Positions 37,369 through 47,260 are shown, counted from the stretch's first letter. The stretch is DNA of 64,000 nucleotides from Bryoerythrophyllum caledonicum (GCA_963971425.1 OZ020514.1:13397218-13461217); one strand, 5' to 3'. The notes: generated by a model not told the origin, from the letters alone. Program-made: numbers and translations.

Positions 37369-38467
37369 AGTTTTTTGCAGCAGGTTTCTGACTTATCTTC
37401 TCGTATTTTTTCTCAGCGGGCGAAAGCAACTGTGATTGAGTTTGTGCGTGAGGAAGCTGACATTGCTATCGCGAAGGAGCGCGTTAAGAACATGTCGTTT
37501 CTCCCGCAGCCGTCTGGTGTTTCTAATCGAATCACCTGGCCTCAGCCGTCGAATTCGACATTTGTTGTTACCCAACTTGGAGAGACTTCTGGGCCACCGC
37601 CAAAGGTTGTGGAAGACGATGAATTTTCTCGTCTTGCTTGGAAGGTTGTGGATGAGTTTGTGGTTCAATCTACCCAAGCATCCATGTCACGGAATTCGTT
37701 GGATGTGTATGATTTATCGGACGACCAGACTTCTGATCGTGATGTCCAGATAAATGAAGAGAAGACCAATCTTGACCATCTGATTACCCATATCGTCCAA
37801 GGCCCTCAGTCATCCATGCCGGTTGTTTTGCCTACAATAGTGGAAGAGGCGATGCCTTCCGGGTCTGTGGTCATCAATTTGGCCGAGCAACCGCAAGTCG
37901 AAACAGTTGTCCGGACTGGCGTCTCATCTGTAGCGGGTACTAATGCAAAGACTGTCCATCCTCCGAATCTCGCAACGGACCCTACTGCCCGAAGATCGAT
38001 TACTCGAGATTCTCGAGTTGTCCCGCCGGGACCTAAGAATGAAGTTCCCGTAATTTCAACGGGTACTGGCGTCCCTCTTGGAAGCCCTAAAGCAAAGAAG
38101 GCAAAGACTACCAGCAAAACTTCAGGGAAGAAGCGGGCGACATCACCATCGGCAAAGACGAAGGGTTCTGCTGCAAAGCGTGGTTCAAGAAGCTATTCTT
38201 CTTCCAGACCGAACACCCCAATGATCCCCGAAGGGGAAGATCTCCCAAACGAGTCCCTGTCTCATGTCGTGGATCGCGCAGGCAATCCATCTGGAGGTTA
38301 GTTTTATAGTTAGCTTACAGTAGGTTCAGAATTTAGTGACCTAGCGTGCAACTAATTTTCTGAAATATTTATAAACCCATCATGATTTTGTGCTGGGGTA
38401 CACTGCTAATTTTATGTTTGATTTTCTGAATTATTCTCTGACCTTGTCTAATCTTCTGAGTCGGTTC

Positions 38468-38484
38468 GTCGGCTGGCAGCCGAC
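38468..38484. repeat. 17-bp palindrome copy 14
   Basis: GTCGGCTGGCAGCCGAC, exact; in the intron or spacer between the basic tail of the ParB-like gene and the first FCP1-like module. Confidence 0.95.
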
Positions 38485-38532
38485 CACGGATCTAATGTCC
38501 TTTAATGGTCTTTCTTTAAATCAACTGATTAG

Positions 38533-39504
38533 GGGACTAGTACTCCTGTACTTGCTGCTTCTGGTGCAGTGGAGCAGGTTGGTGCAGATCGAGAATCCGA
38601 AGCGTTTGAGCACATGGTTCAGGTGGATTTGACACCCCTTAAAGATTACTTCCTTGTACTTGAATTGAATGGTTTGGTTCGCACGCATGGCGCTGACCGT
38701 GTTACAAAGTTCCGGCCTCACACCCAAGAATTTCTCAAGTACTGTGTTGATAATTTTACTGTCGTGATTTAGAGTTCCGAAAGTCCGGCTGGAGTGGGGA
38801 CTCTTCTTAACGACCTGCAAGATCAGTTCAAATTCATTCTTCAAAGAATCAAACATGTCTTCATTAATACCCTTTGCGACGTAGCTCGGTATTCTATCGA
38901 TGGCAAGAAGTTCTACCTCAAGAGGCTATCAACATTATTTCTTCGTTATGGGGATTTGATAGGGAAAGGAGCCAATAGCACCAACACCCTCCTGATTGAC
39001 GTTCATCCGTACTCGAACGTCAAGAATTCTCCATATAACGCCATTCATCCCATACCCTACACTCTCACTTCAACTGAGACTGCCAAAGAGAGTAGGCAAG
39101 CCCTCTCGGTGATAACTTCCTTTCTGAGTGCGATGAAGGAAGTGGGCTGGACTATACCCTTGTACACCTCAACTGTGGACCACCTTATCGTGGTGAAGAA
39201 GTTTGTCTTGCCCTTTCAAAGTGACAAGCATCGTCGTCCTCGTCCTCAAGTTGCGAATCCGGAGTTGAATGATGGGCTCTCAGCGAGTGTAGACGTGGTC
39301 TTGCCTGATGTTGTTGTCGTCTCTCATGTGCCTTTCGGCCGCAGGGTGACCTTTCTTGAACCTAAGCCTGTCGACCCTTATAAGACTCGGCTAGTAGCCG
39401 TCCCGGGGAACCCTCGGTTGCTTCCTGGAGAACCCAAATGGGAGCAGTTTGTTTGGTCCTTTCCAAGCGAGAAGCGTCCAAGGTCACTTCCAAGTAGACG
39501 TTAG
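38533..39504 (+). pseudogene. FCP1-like pseudophosphatase module 1
   Basis: HAD-fold module of the FCP1/NLI-interacting-factor type. It reads YFLVLELNGLV (about 38,645) where active enzymes have DxDxT, then KFRPHTQEFLKYC, a Trp-loop position and TLLIDVHPYSNVKNSPYNAIHP (about 38,985-39,055), matching the usual DDSPxxxxxNPxNAI motif. Both motif I Asp are absent (E and N), so phosphatase activity is unlikely; a binding role is inferred. A TAG at 38770 stands where sister modules have Trp (VxxWS). A tail with GEPKWEQFVWSFPS follows and recurs in modules 2 and 3. An acceptor TTAG lies before 38533. A palindrome and an AATAAA follow the stop at 39504. Confidence 0.7.
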
Positions 39505-39512
39505 ATCAATCC

Positions 39513-39529
39513 GTCGGCTGCTAGCCGAC
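39513..39529. repeat. 17-bp palindrome copy 15
   Basis: GTCGGCTGCTAGCCGAC, 16 of 17; nine bases after the stop of module 1. Same variant as 35912 on the other strand. Confidence 0.88.
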
Positions 39530-39630
39530 GCTTAAATTCATTACATTTCTTTTCATGACATTCGTCACGACTATGGAATTATATTTTTTGTTTGCACATA
39601 GATATTATCTTTGTGTGAATGTTTACCCCT

Positions 39631-39636
39631 AATAAA
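39631..39636 (+). promoter_or_regulatory. Possible poly(A) signal after module 1
   Basis: AATAAA about 130 bp after the stop of module 1. A single hexamer in AT-rich DNA is weak evidence; it matters only because the same order recurs after module 2. Confidence 0.3.
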
Positions 39637-39716
39637 CATCGATTGTAATTATTTCAAGTTCCTATGCACTTGATGGATTCTTAATTCATGCATCGTCATC
39701 CATTCATTTCTTCAGG

Positions 39717-40429
39717 TTGACTCTGGAGTTGGCGACGTAAGTGAGTGGTCTTTATCGCTCCGCGCCGGACCATCTGAGAAGGTCAATAAGTACTTCCTTG
39801 TCTTATCCTTGAACGGTCTCTTAATGGCGCAAGGTGTTGGAGCCCACAGGAAATGGCATACCATCTTTCGGCCGATCCTGAAAGAGTTTCTCGAGTTCTG
39901 TGTTTCCAACTTCACTGTGGCAGTTTGGAGTGACCAATCCAGCTCTTTTCTGAAGTTACAAATGATAGCTCTCAAGGGACAGTGTAGCATCGTTAGAGAA
40001 ATTAGACATCGTTTCCACAACAATTCCTGCGACACAGCGGCGACATCGTTCAACGGCCGGACTCTTTATATTTGAAGGCTTTCTACTCTGTTTTTGCATC
40101 CGTCCGGCCTGTTAGGCACTAGAGCAAATATCCTAAACAATCTTCTTCTCGACTGCTGTCGTTTTGCTGATGTCCGGAACAGTCCCCTCAATGTCATGCA
40201 TCCCTTGACGTTCGATCTGACTTCGAAGGAGACCCTGAAGAATGTCGTTCTTCCTACTGTTGTTCAGTTCTTTTCCGGTTTGGTTTCTTCGGGATTGCCT
40301 GTTCCTGAGTATGTTTGTGAGAAAATCGATTCGACCGGATATCCTAGACTTTGGCCCGATGACCTAAAGTGGGCAGATTACGTCGAAGCTTATCCCAGCT
40401 CGATGCGTCTTAGTATTTCTTCTTCTTAG
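39717..40429 (+). pseudogene. FCP1-like pseudophosphatase module 2
   Basis: Second module, preceded by a TTCAG acceptor. KYFLVLSLNGLL begins at about 39,788, FRPILKEFLEFC follows, then the conserved FTVAVWSDQSSS and LLLDCCRFADVRNSPLNVMHP (about 40,140-40,203). Motif I lacks both Asp (S and N), so it is predicted inactive. An in-frame TGA at 40073 lies before RLSTLF, a block identical in module 1. The tail WPDDLKWADYVEAYPSS parallels module 1. The stop at 40427 (TAG) is followed by a palindrome and AATAAA. Modules 1 and 2 are clearly duplicates; their divergence shows the duplication is old. Confidence 0.72.
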
Positions 40430-40438
40430 GATTGTAGC

Positions 40439-40455
40439 GTCGGCTGGCAGCCGAA
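40439..40455. repeat. 17-bp palindrome copy 16
   Basis: GTCGGCTGGCAGCCGAA, 16 of 17; ten bases after the stop of module 2. Confidence 0.88.
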
Positions 40456-40515
40456 GCCCTCGTATGTTCATTTTGTCTGACCTTTCTTGACATGCTGTAA
40501 ATGTAATTTTTTGGT

Positions 40516-40521
40516 AATAAA
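40516..40521 (+). promoter_or_regulatory. Possible poly(A) signal after module 2
   Basis: AATAAA about 60 bp after the palindrome that follows module 2. Weak on its own. Confidence 0.3.
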
Positions 40522-40597
40522 GCTCTTTTGTTTTATGAACAATTATTTGTGATTGGTGCCTCACTGAATCTATGTATGTCTGCTTTATTGACTTCAC

Positions 40598-41819
40598 ATG
40601 CAAAATTTATTCCTTGAAGTCGGAGTTCCTGGGGATATTTCGCACCAATTTGTAGTTGCGATTGATCCAGGAGACGTTGACTTGACGGATATCTCCCCGC
40701 GCTTCAGCGGCTTTCACTCACTGTTGGGAGACTACGAGAGACTGGAGCATCAAGAATTACCTGATGCCGCTAGCGGTCTTGGATTTCATGTCGATTCTGG
40801 CCAATGTTCACTTCAGCGTGTCGGGGAGCCTGCAGTTGTAATCAAACCTGCTGTCGTAGTTGAGATCGTGTCACCGATGCGTCCTGGGAATGTCGCATTC
40901 CCAGGACCCGCTGTCACATCCGCTGTCACATCCACCCGCTGTCACATCGAGGTGGTAGACACCGACAATTTAGTTTTGAATGGTGCTTGTCCTATCAGTG
41001 TCAATGTCGTCGGCTCCCAGCCGACACCTTCGTCTGCTTCAGTTCCAACAGCCGACCTCAGCTCCGATTTGGTTCACAGGAACATTCAGGTGGGTCCTTC
41101 AAGCTACTACCTCGTCCTTGAACTAAGGGGGCTTCTCTTCGCCGAAAGTTTTGTTTGTCGTGGCAATGCTAAGAAGAAGAGCTTTTATCAGAAATCCAGG
41201 CCTGGGCTTCGAGAGTTCCTTGCTTTCTGCCAGTCGTCCTTTTCGTTGGCCTTTTGGTCTACCGATAATTCCATAGCGATCCATCGACACATGGATCACT
41301 TGTTCGAAGTTTTCCCTGACTTGCGAAAGAACACAAAAGTGTTGGGCACTACCTACTGTGATTCCTCTGCGGCCAAGAATCCCTCGACTTTAGGTGTGCC
41401 GCTGCTGAAGAGGTTAGCCCGAATGTTTTCTGATAGACGCTTTTTAATCGGGCCTGATGCAAATGAGCGGAACACGCTTCTCGTTGATTCCTTTCATCTC
41501 CAGAATATCCTCAATAGCCCCTATAATGCTGTTCATCCTTCTCTATTTCAGTATAATATTCCGGAGATCTCAGTTCTCGGGATGTAGCCTTATCTATTGA
41601 GTGCGTTAGTTCCCTTTCTCTCGGGACTTTTGAAGTCTCGAGTCAATGTTCAGGAGTAGTGCCATGCAAATTGGGAATTTGGAACTTCTCGACTTTACCG
41701 TGCGTCGTTTCAGCATCAAAAGTACAGGGAGGTCATCTATCCCCAGGCCTTGGGTTTCGACGCTCCATACTGTCCCGATGAATTGGAATCGAAGTTGTTA
41801 ATAACCTACTCGAACTAAG
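40598..41819 (+). pseudogene. FCP1-like pseudophosphatase module 3
   Basis: The best preserved module. A long N-terminal linker (40,598-41,090) contains a palindrome read in frame as VVGSQPT. The FCP1-like core then runs from SYYLVLELRGLLF (41,102) through RPGLREFLAFCQSSFSLAFWS to NTLLVDSFHLQNILNSPYNA (about 41,470-41,535). RPGLREFL and the VD...LNxPxNA end motif match the family well, while motif I reads LELRGLL instead of DxDxT. TAG codons at 41585 and about 41,657 precede a tail (YRASFQHQKYREVIYPQALG) that parallels the tails of modules 1 and 2. Predicted to be a binding rather than catalytic domain. Confidence 0.75.
41009..41025. repeat. 17-bp palindrome copy 17, inside coding frame
   Basis: GTCGGCTCCCAGCCGAC, 16 of 17; read in frame in the linker of module 3. 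Confidence 0.8.
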
Positions 41820-42030
41820 TATTCATCTATTCTTGAATGGGCTTTTTCGAGTTTCTATTCCTCTTTATTGCTACTGACAATCAGAAACTGATCCTCCTTT
41901 CTTTGTAATTTCTTAATTTTTGTGATTTTATGATATATTTTCTAATTCCAGCTTTCTTGTGTGTATGTATTGCCTTTATCACATGTCTGTGCTTCATCTC
42001 TAATGATGGTCATGTGCTTTGTTATGCCCC

Positions 42031-42047
42031 GTCGGCTGGCAGCCGAT
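42031..42047. repeat. 17-bp palindrome copy 18
   Basis: GTCGGCTGGCAGCCGAT, 16 of 17; in the spacer or intron before module 4. Confidence 0.88.
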
Positions 42048-42114
42048 TGTACAGTGTTTTCATCTATCCTTAATATTCGGCATCATGACGATTGTCTTCT
42101 TTTTGATTTTCCAG

Positions 42115-42870
42115 GGGTCATCCTTTTATTTCAAATGCTTATATGGAACCCCTTCACCGTATCGAAAGTGTGTTGTCCTCTGTGTCAATGGGCTCCTTTG
42201 CTTTGTAAAACCGCGTGTGCCAACTTCTGGTTCTTGCACTCGTGAGAATATAGTTCGCCAGTCGGGCCTGAAGAAACTTTTTGATATGTTGCTCCCTTGC
42301 TTTAACGTCGAGCTTTGGTCAACGTTGCCGATGGAGGAGTTACAACTTGTCTTGCGGCATATTCTTCCGGTTGGTGTTATGGATAGGCTGTCATTTGTCT
42401 ATAGCAGACGTGACTTAGCGCAGAACAAAAATTTTCCTTGGAGTTACAAAACGATGTCTATTCTTTCTAAGAAGAATCATTCGCGTTCTGTCTGCCTGCC
42501 TCATCAAGTTTTGTTCGTGGATGTGAACCCAAGGTCTCTCAAGAAAAACCCCGACAACATTTGTTTTATTCCCTGGCCGTTTTAGGGTCATTTGAGCCTT
42601 CGAGACAATGACCATGTTATTCCTAACGTGGTGACCGACATCCTTCCCTTCATCCATCCGTTCCACAGATTTTCAAGCGTGCCTGAATATTTGGAGTAAG
42701 CACATCGACCTATCAGGCTCATTGGACAGTTTCAAAGGCACGTGAGTGTGGGCGCACAGTTGTCCAATGGGACGAAATCGATTGGTACTATCGAATGGTC
42801 TTCTCCTTCGGCTGCCAGCCGATGGTCTTCAAATTAGTTTTTGTCCGTGATTTGAAGGATGCATTTTGTA
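42115..42870 (+). pseudogene. FCP1-like pseudophosphatase module 4 and C-terminal tail
   Basis: Most diverged module, after a TTTCCAG acceptor. It reads RKCVVLCVNGLLCFV (about 42,160), LKKLFDMLLPCFNVELWS, then VLFVDVNPRSLKKNPDNICF (about 42,510-42,570), the HAD end motif. A TAG at 42583 separates it from a tail. That tail includes HWTVSKARECGRTVVQWDEI (about 42,725-42,785), conserved in the second element at 63.6-63.8 kb as HWAVSKALEFGRTIVEWDKI. Comparison with that copy shows one missing base near 42,710 here. The last codons run into a palindrome. The end of the cargo block is taken at about 42,870. Confidence 0.6.
42807..42823. repeat. 17-bp palindrome copy 19
   Basis: TTCGGCTGCCAGCCGAT, 15 of 17; at the end of the last exon. 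A decayed counterpart sits at the same place in the second element (63648-63664). Confidence 0.8.
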
Positions 42871-43012
42871 AAGTTCATGAAAGTGAACATTTGTGTTGTA
42901 TAATTTGATTTTGAGGGTTCATGTACGTGTCATTAGTTTCCGTTCAACTTTATTATAGGATGGTTTCTTCTAGGAAGTTGTATTTATTTGTTCTCGAGAT
43001 GTTCACTTTTTG

Positions 43013-43029
43013 GTTGGCTGCCAGCCGAC
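43013..43029. repeat. 17-bp palindrome copy 20
   Basis: GTTGGCTGCCAGCCGAC, 16 of 17; about 205 bp inside the right end. A more decayed copy (about 13 of 17) lies near 43,137-43,153. Confidence 0.85.
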
Positions 43030-43048
43030 ACTGTAATTTGTTCTGATC

Positions 43049-43054
43049 AATAAA
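43049..43054 (+). promoter_or_regulatory. Possible poly(A) signal at the right end
   Basis: AATAAA shortly after copy 20 of the palindrome, in line with the end of the plus-strand cargo block. Weak on its own. Confidence 0.3.
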
Positions 43055-43206
43055 CGTCTGTTTTTTGCAACTGGTATATGTTATTTTGGGACATCGGATT
43101 TGTCGATTGAGTTTTTCTTGCTTTATTACTTTTGGCCTCTACTGCCCGCCGACTAAATTTTTTCTCAGTGACTTGTTTTTTACTCGTTTTTATTTCTGGA
43201 CTTTGT

Positions 43207-43234
43207 TTTGTCCATATTTAGTTAAATATCCGTT
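43207..43234 (-). repeat. Right terminal inverted repeat of TTAA transposon
   Basis: Ends GTTAAATATCCGTT directly before TTAA. It matches the left end inverted except at one position; the neighbouring 20 bases inside (AAAGTCCAG on the other strand) are shared with the element end at 63,187. Confidence 0.88.
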
Positions 43235-43238
43235 TTAA
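43235..43238. repeat. TTAA target duplication, right
   Basis: TTAA abutting the right terminus, as at 26830-26833. Confidence 0.8.
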
Positions 43239-43576
43239 GCTTTAATTACTTAAAACTAGGCGTATGATCATTCCCGTAACGAATCCTATGAGGTGTGGGT
43301 ACACTTGGGTGGTTTTTTAGAGTGGTGAAAAACCACTCTACATTTTTTTGGCGACCATGCTAGGGATGGTACCATCAAGTTTTTAAGTATTTTTTAATTT
43401 AGGAAAGCTGTCAAACTTAAGTCAATTACTTAAGTAAACTATCATGGCATTTAGTTTTGTGTGAAGTTATAAACTTTGGAATTAATGAAAAAATTATTTA
43501 AATTTTTTATTAAAATTTAAATTTTTAAAAAAAAAAAAAAAACTTTTAGTGAAGAGTGAAGACATGTTGTTACAAC
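43239..43576 (+). mobile_element. Leader of the LTR element, right of the nested insertion
   Basis: Continuation of the leader after the nested transposon, again with CTTAAG words (CTTAAGTCAATTACTTAAG near 43,419). A TTTTGGCGACCATG stretch near 43,348 recalls the TGGCGCC-type leader sequence of plant Ty3/gypsy elements. It includes a hairpin at 43318-43340. Confidence 0.65.
43318..43340. repeat. Perfect 9-bp hairpin in LTR element leader
   Basis: TAGAGTGGT and ACCACTCTA separated by GAAAA. In retroelement leaders such stems may act in RNA packaging or dimerisation; here that is speculation. Confidence 0.6.
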
Positions 43577-45775
43577 ATGTCTACTTTTCCATGGGAGGTC
43601 TTTGAAGAAGCATTGAGTGACTTCTTTAGTGGTCCATATTTGTTTTGTGCCCTTTATCGTGTCTATAGAGGAACGTATTACGGACAAGGATTTCAATTTT
43701 ATGGGGTTCACTCAAAAATTGATCAATCATTTAATGAAAAATTTGGACAATTACCCTTAGAAATTAAACAATTAATTTTAAACAAAGTGTGGAGTAAGGG
43801 TGAGGGTTTAAAGGAAGTAATTGTCAAGAAAAAAACTTTATATTTAAAATATTAACTACACTACCTTTTTGCCCAATATGGTAGGTTAAAACTTCAAACA
43901 CAACCATTAATTTCTAGAGGTATAGGGGATTGGAATGGATATAAGTTTAATCAGGAAACTTATATCTTTGTTTATAGTAAACAAAACTTTGAGAGTAAAG
44001 TATTCTTTTCCGACTTCTTATCTAAAGATCCAGAAGTTCCCGTTAGTGTAGCCTTTGATTTATTATGTATTTATAAAAATGAGTTCCTCAAATGAAACTT
44101 TTAAGGAACAACAGACAAGGTTGAAAAGATTATTAATAATTTATTCTAAAATTCAATACAATGAGAGAAAATTATTTTGACTTTTGGGGACAGAAATAGA
44201 ATGCATTAAAGAAAACAACCAACATTCCATTAATAGGAAAAAAATCATCAATACTTTCTTACAAAAATTCAATTACCCAAGAGAATTAATAATAGAACCA
44301 TTGTCACGAGAATTTAAGATAGAACAATTTACACTGACTGATTGGCATCACTATTGTTACGTGAATGGAGCAAATGAGAAAAATTGAACGCCTAGATTCT
44401 AAAAGTGAAAGAAATAAGTCCCTTAAATTCTTGTATACAAGAATAGTTTATTATGAAACTTTTATCAGTCATGATAGGAAATATTCGGATATAGTAGAAA
44501 CTGAAATAGATAAATTAATTGAACTGTCAAAAGAAAGTGATCCTTTATGTACCCCAATTAATGGTGGAAAAATAATTAGGAGATTAATCACTACCATTTG
44601 TGCGTATCACCCTATAGGTCCTTATGATGGGGAATATATGAAAATGGCCGAAAATGAGATAGATCTTTTGATAGGTATAGCCAGTGAATGGTTGGGAGAA
44701 AATGGAATGGGAGCCCTGTTAACTATGTATATGTATCCAAGAAACATTGCATGGGAAGTTGAGGGAATGAATCTTACAGAGGAAGCGATTTATCTTTGCT
44801 TAAATTAAAGATCTAAAAATTGAATTCAAATTAAGGATAAAAATAAAAAATCTATGGGGATTATTAATGTCAGGAAAAGACAAAGAGAAAAGAGAAAAAC
44901 AAAAAGTTGAGAGAGCTCAACGTTATAAGAAAAAGGTAGAGAGGAAACAACCAACCATAGTGTTAGGAGTACATAATCCCACCTTTAACACTGTTACAAC
45001 TCCTTCTCCCTTTAAACTAGATGATGAAATAGAAATAGCCTTAGAAAAGGCATTGAGACAAACAAAAAGGGAGAAAATATATAAAACACTATCCGATCCT
45101 CCAAATTCTCCTCAGTCAGAAACAAAGACAGCACAGCTTACCCCAGAAGAGTTGGTACTTGCAGCCTTAAAAAATCATAGAAAGAAATATATTGGAAAAA
45201 GAAAAGATAAAAAATATACTACTCACTCTTGTTGTTCTAATAGTCCAAAAGAAGAAGATTGGGAGACTCAAAGCGAGAAAGCTTGGTCTACTTCCTTAGA
45301 ATAGGAAGAATCCTCAAAAGAGGGGGAAGTGGATGAAAAACTTAACATTAACGCTTAACAACTTGATGAGTTAGAGCAATTGTTTAGAACCCCCATACCC
45401 CATTCTTTAACAATAAATCGTACCTACGAAGTAGATAACTCCTCAAACCAAACAAACTTTGAGACTCCCTATCCAAGTTCTTTTGCCCAAAAATTTGAGT
45501 CAAAATTGGAAATACCAATATTTACTCATAGTGAAGCCAAAGAATCCATTGACCATTTTCTGAGTGACAGACCCTTGGAAAATGAAGAAGAAAAACATAA
45601 GTTTCGTAAGGAATTATTAGAAGCTTTTAGCCAAATTCTTAGACCTACCACCTTAAACTTTGACATACAAGAAGAGATTGACCAATCTAGTGTGGAAGGA
45701 GAGGAATTTAAGTATAATCATATTAAAGAGGAAAAGTTAGACGTAGGTGAGCAAAGTGAGCCTAAAGAAGGTTAA
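43577..45775 (+). mobile_element. LTR element: coding region upstream of gag
   Basis: AT-rich coding-like sequence on the plus strand before the recognisable gag, first a segment starting MSTFPWEVFEEALSDF, then a Lys/Glu-rich segment. I recognise no domain. An extra open region before gag is known in Ogre/Tat-type Ty3/gypsy elements. The region is broken. Confidence 0.55.
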
Positions 45776-45959
45776 AGTTTATTTAATAGTGAAAGTAAAG
45801 AAGAGGAGCACTCCGAACCACCAGTAAGAGAAGAGAGTCCAGCTGGACATTCTTCACGTACTTATGGGAGGGCTTCTCCTTTTCACTCTTCTTCTGCTAA
45901 TTCTACCTCTAGCAGGTCCTCATAATTCTGACCACCTTCAACCCCTTCTACTCCTAACG

Positions 45960-47260
45960 ACCCTTTGATTGATCCCGTTGCTATGGTGCATCATAGGATG
46001 CTTAATATAGCTCCATTTCCCATATTTTATGGTGATTTAGGAAAAGATCCAAATTCCTACTTAGAAAGATTCCAAGTAGTAGCAATAGCTAATAATTTAG
46101 AAATTGATAAGTATATCACTAGTTTTCCTGGTAATTTACTAGGGGAAGCTCATCGGTAGTATGCAGCATTAGATCTTCAACCTGCAAACTAGAATGCTTC
46201 AAAAGAAGCATTTTTGACCAGGTTTAGACCCCAGTCTTATCATAATACTTTGCAGGATCAGTTGCAAAGTTTTCAAATGTATCCTTCTGAAACTATAGCT
46301 GGATATTATACTCGGCTTAGAAACCTATTGAATAGATGGCGAGATCATGATATGCCAGAAGCATGGATCACTAATACCTTTACCAGAGGTTTATTAGATC
46401 CCATGTGTAAATACCAAGTCAAACTCTCCAACCCAACAAATTTAAATGCAACATATGAAGCTGCTAGAAATTGGGAAGTTGCTATGCAGCAATCTAATAT
46501 GTTCATACAGACAAAAATAACTCCATATCAGGATCCATATCTTTTACCTGTATCTACTCAGTATGGAATGGATAATAGTGGACGAGATTATTATCCTTGG
46601 TCAATATCTAGTCAACCCCAATTAACTATGCAAGGACCACCCCATCCTAGAGAGCAACAACTTGCGTTGATGCCTCCAAGTCATGAGGAAAATGAGCTAT
46701 AAGCCTTCCAAAAACAATTTAGGGAATTGTCAGTCCAAGTTAATGAAGGTAGAAATAAAAGACCTAAGGCTATTAATCAACAAACTAATATTTGGTGTAG
46801 TAATTGTAAGGGACATGGACACTTGGCCACTGAGTGTAAATACCCTATAGGAGGAACACCTAAGCTTAAATGTGCTTATTGCAGTGCAAAGGGCCATGAT
46901 ATAACTACTTGTAGAATTATCAAGGAAGTTAAGGCCCTAGTACAAGAGAAACCTTCTCAAAATAATGACCAAAAACAACCTTATAGAATAACATCCAAAC
47001 AACCTTTTACCAGACCAGGAAACAATAATAACCATCCGAGAGGAAATAATGGTTATAGTCAACACCAAGTTTGGAGAGGACCTAACCAAGATAGAAACAA
47101 AGAAGTAGTATGTTATAGATGTGGAGAGCCAGGTCATTATTCTAGGGAATGCACAAATGCACGCCAACAAGTTGGTTTTAATCCCTTATATGGAAGATGT
47201 GGACAAACGGGGCATGTTTCTACCTTTTGTACAGCCATAATTACCGAGTTTCCTAATGTT
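45960..47260 (+). mobile_element. LTR element: gag with zinc knuckles
   Basis: A retrotransposon gag (capsid) region is marked by FYGDLGKDPNSYLERF and YYTRLRNLLNRW-type sequence. A nucleocapsid part follows (about 46,790-47,240) with CCHC knuckles such as CSNCKGHGHLATEC, CAYCSAKGHDITTC and CYRCGEPGHYSREC. Part of a broken element. Confidence 0.85.

Larger units (their letters stand above)
34528..38301 (+). pseudogene. Cargo gene with ParB/Srx-like IGGQHT motif, interrupted
   Basis: Plus-strand cargo gene. The first exon (34528-35848) encodes an acidic start region, a Lys/Ala-rich basic stretch and then YHWFIIGGQHTYTVCKELG (about 35,560-35,615). The last recalls the catalytic or binding loop of ParB/sulfiredoxin-like proteins (GxHR), and a later KISNLLNVD fits that fold; this is a motif-level guess. 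Intron 35849-35976 (GTACTT...TTGCAG) holds a palindrome. Later exons run to 38301; the last (from 37417) ends in a Lys/Ser-rich tail that looks like a nuclear targeting or DNA-binding tail. In-frame stops continue the same frame at 35269, 35773, 36502, 36583 and 37145 (TAG) and 36112 (TAA). A frame change lies in the T-run near 36,610. It may be one transcript with the FCP1-like modules or separate. Confidence 0.5.
26834..43234. mobile_element. 16.4-kb TTAA-flanked DNA transposon with cargo and palindromes
   Basis: Ends are 28-bp inverted repeats with one mismatch, starting AACGGATATTTAAC, and TTAA flanks both sides. Left and right neighbours both belong to the LTR element, so this is a nested insertion. 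Inside: a minus-strand DUF7869-like transposase gene (27.8-32.8 kb), a divergent spacer, and a plus-strand block with a ParB-like gene and four FCP1-like modules (34.5-42.9 kb). About twenty copies of a 17-bp palindrome are spread through it. TTAA targets are known for piggyBac, Kolobok and some Sola elements; I cannot place this element in any of them. Many in-frame stops suggest a non-autonomous copy. A relative starts at 63,187. Confidence 0.85.

Noticed and set aside
39385-39401. Further palindrome copy CTCGGCTAGTAGCCGTC
   Set aside because: Only 13 of 17 matches and inside a coding frame; may be coincidence, so not counted.
28890-42585. UAG decoded as an amino acid
   Set aside because: TAG excess is real, but methylation-driven decay of a silenced plant transposon explains it more simply, and TGA and TAA also occur.
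27101-43029. CRISPR-like array made of the regular palindromes
   Set aside because: Spacing is irregular (120 bp to over 1 kb), units are only 17 bp, sequence between them is coding or intronic, and the genome is eukaryotic.
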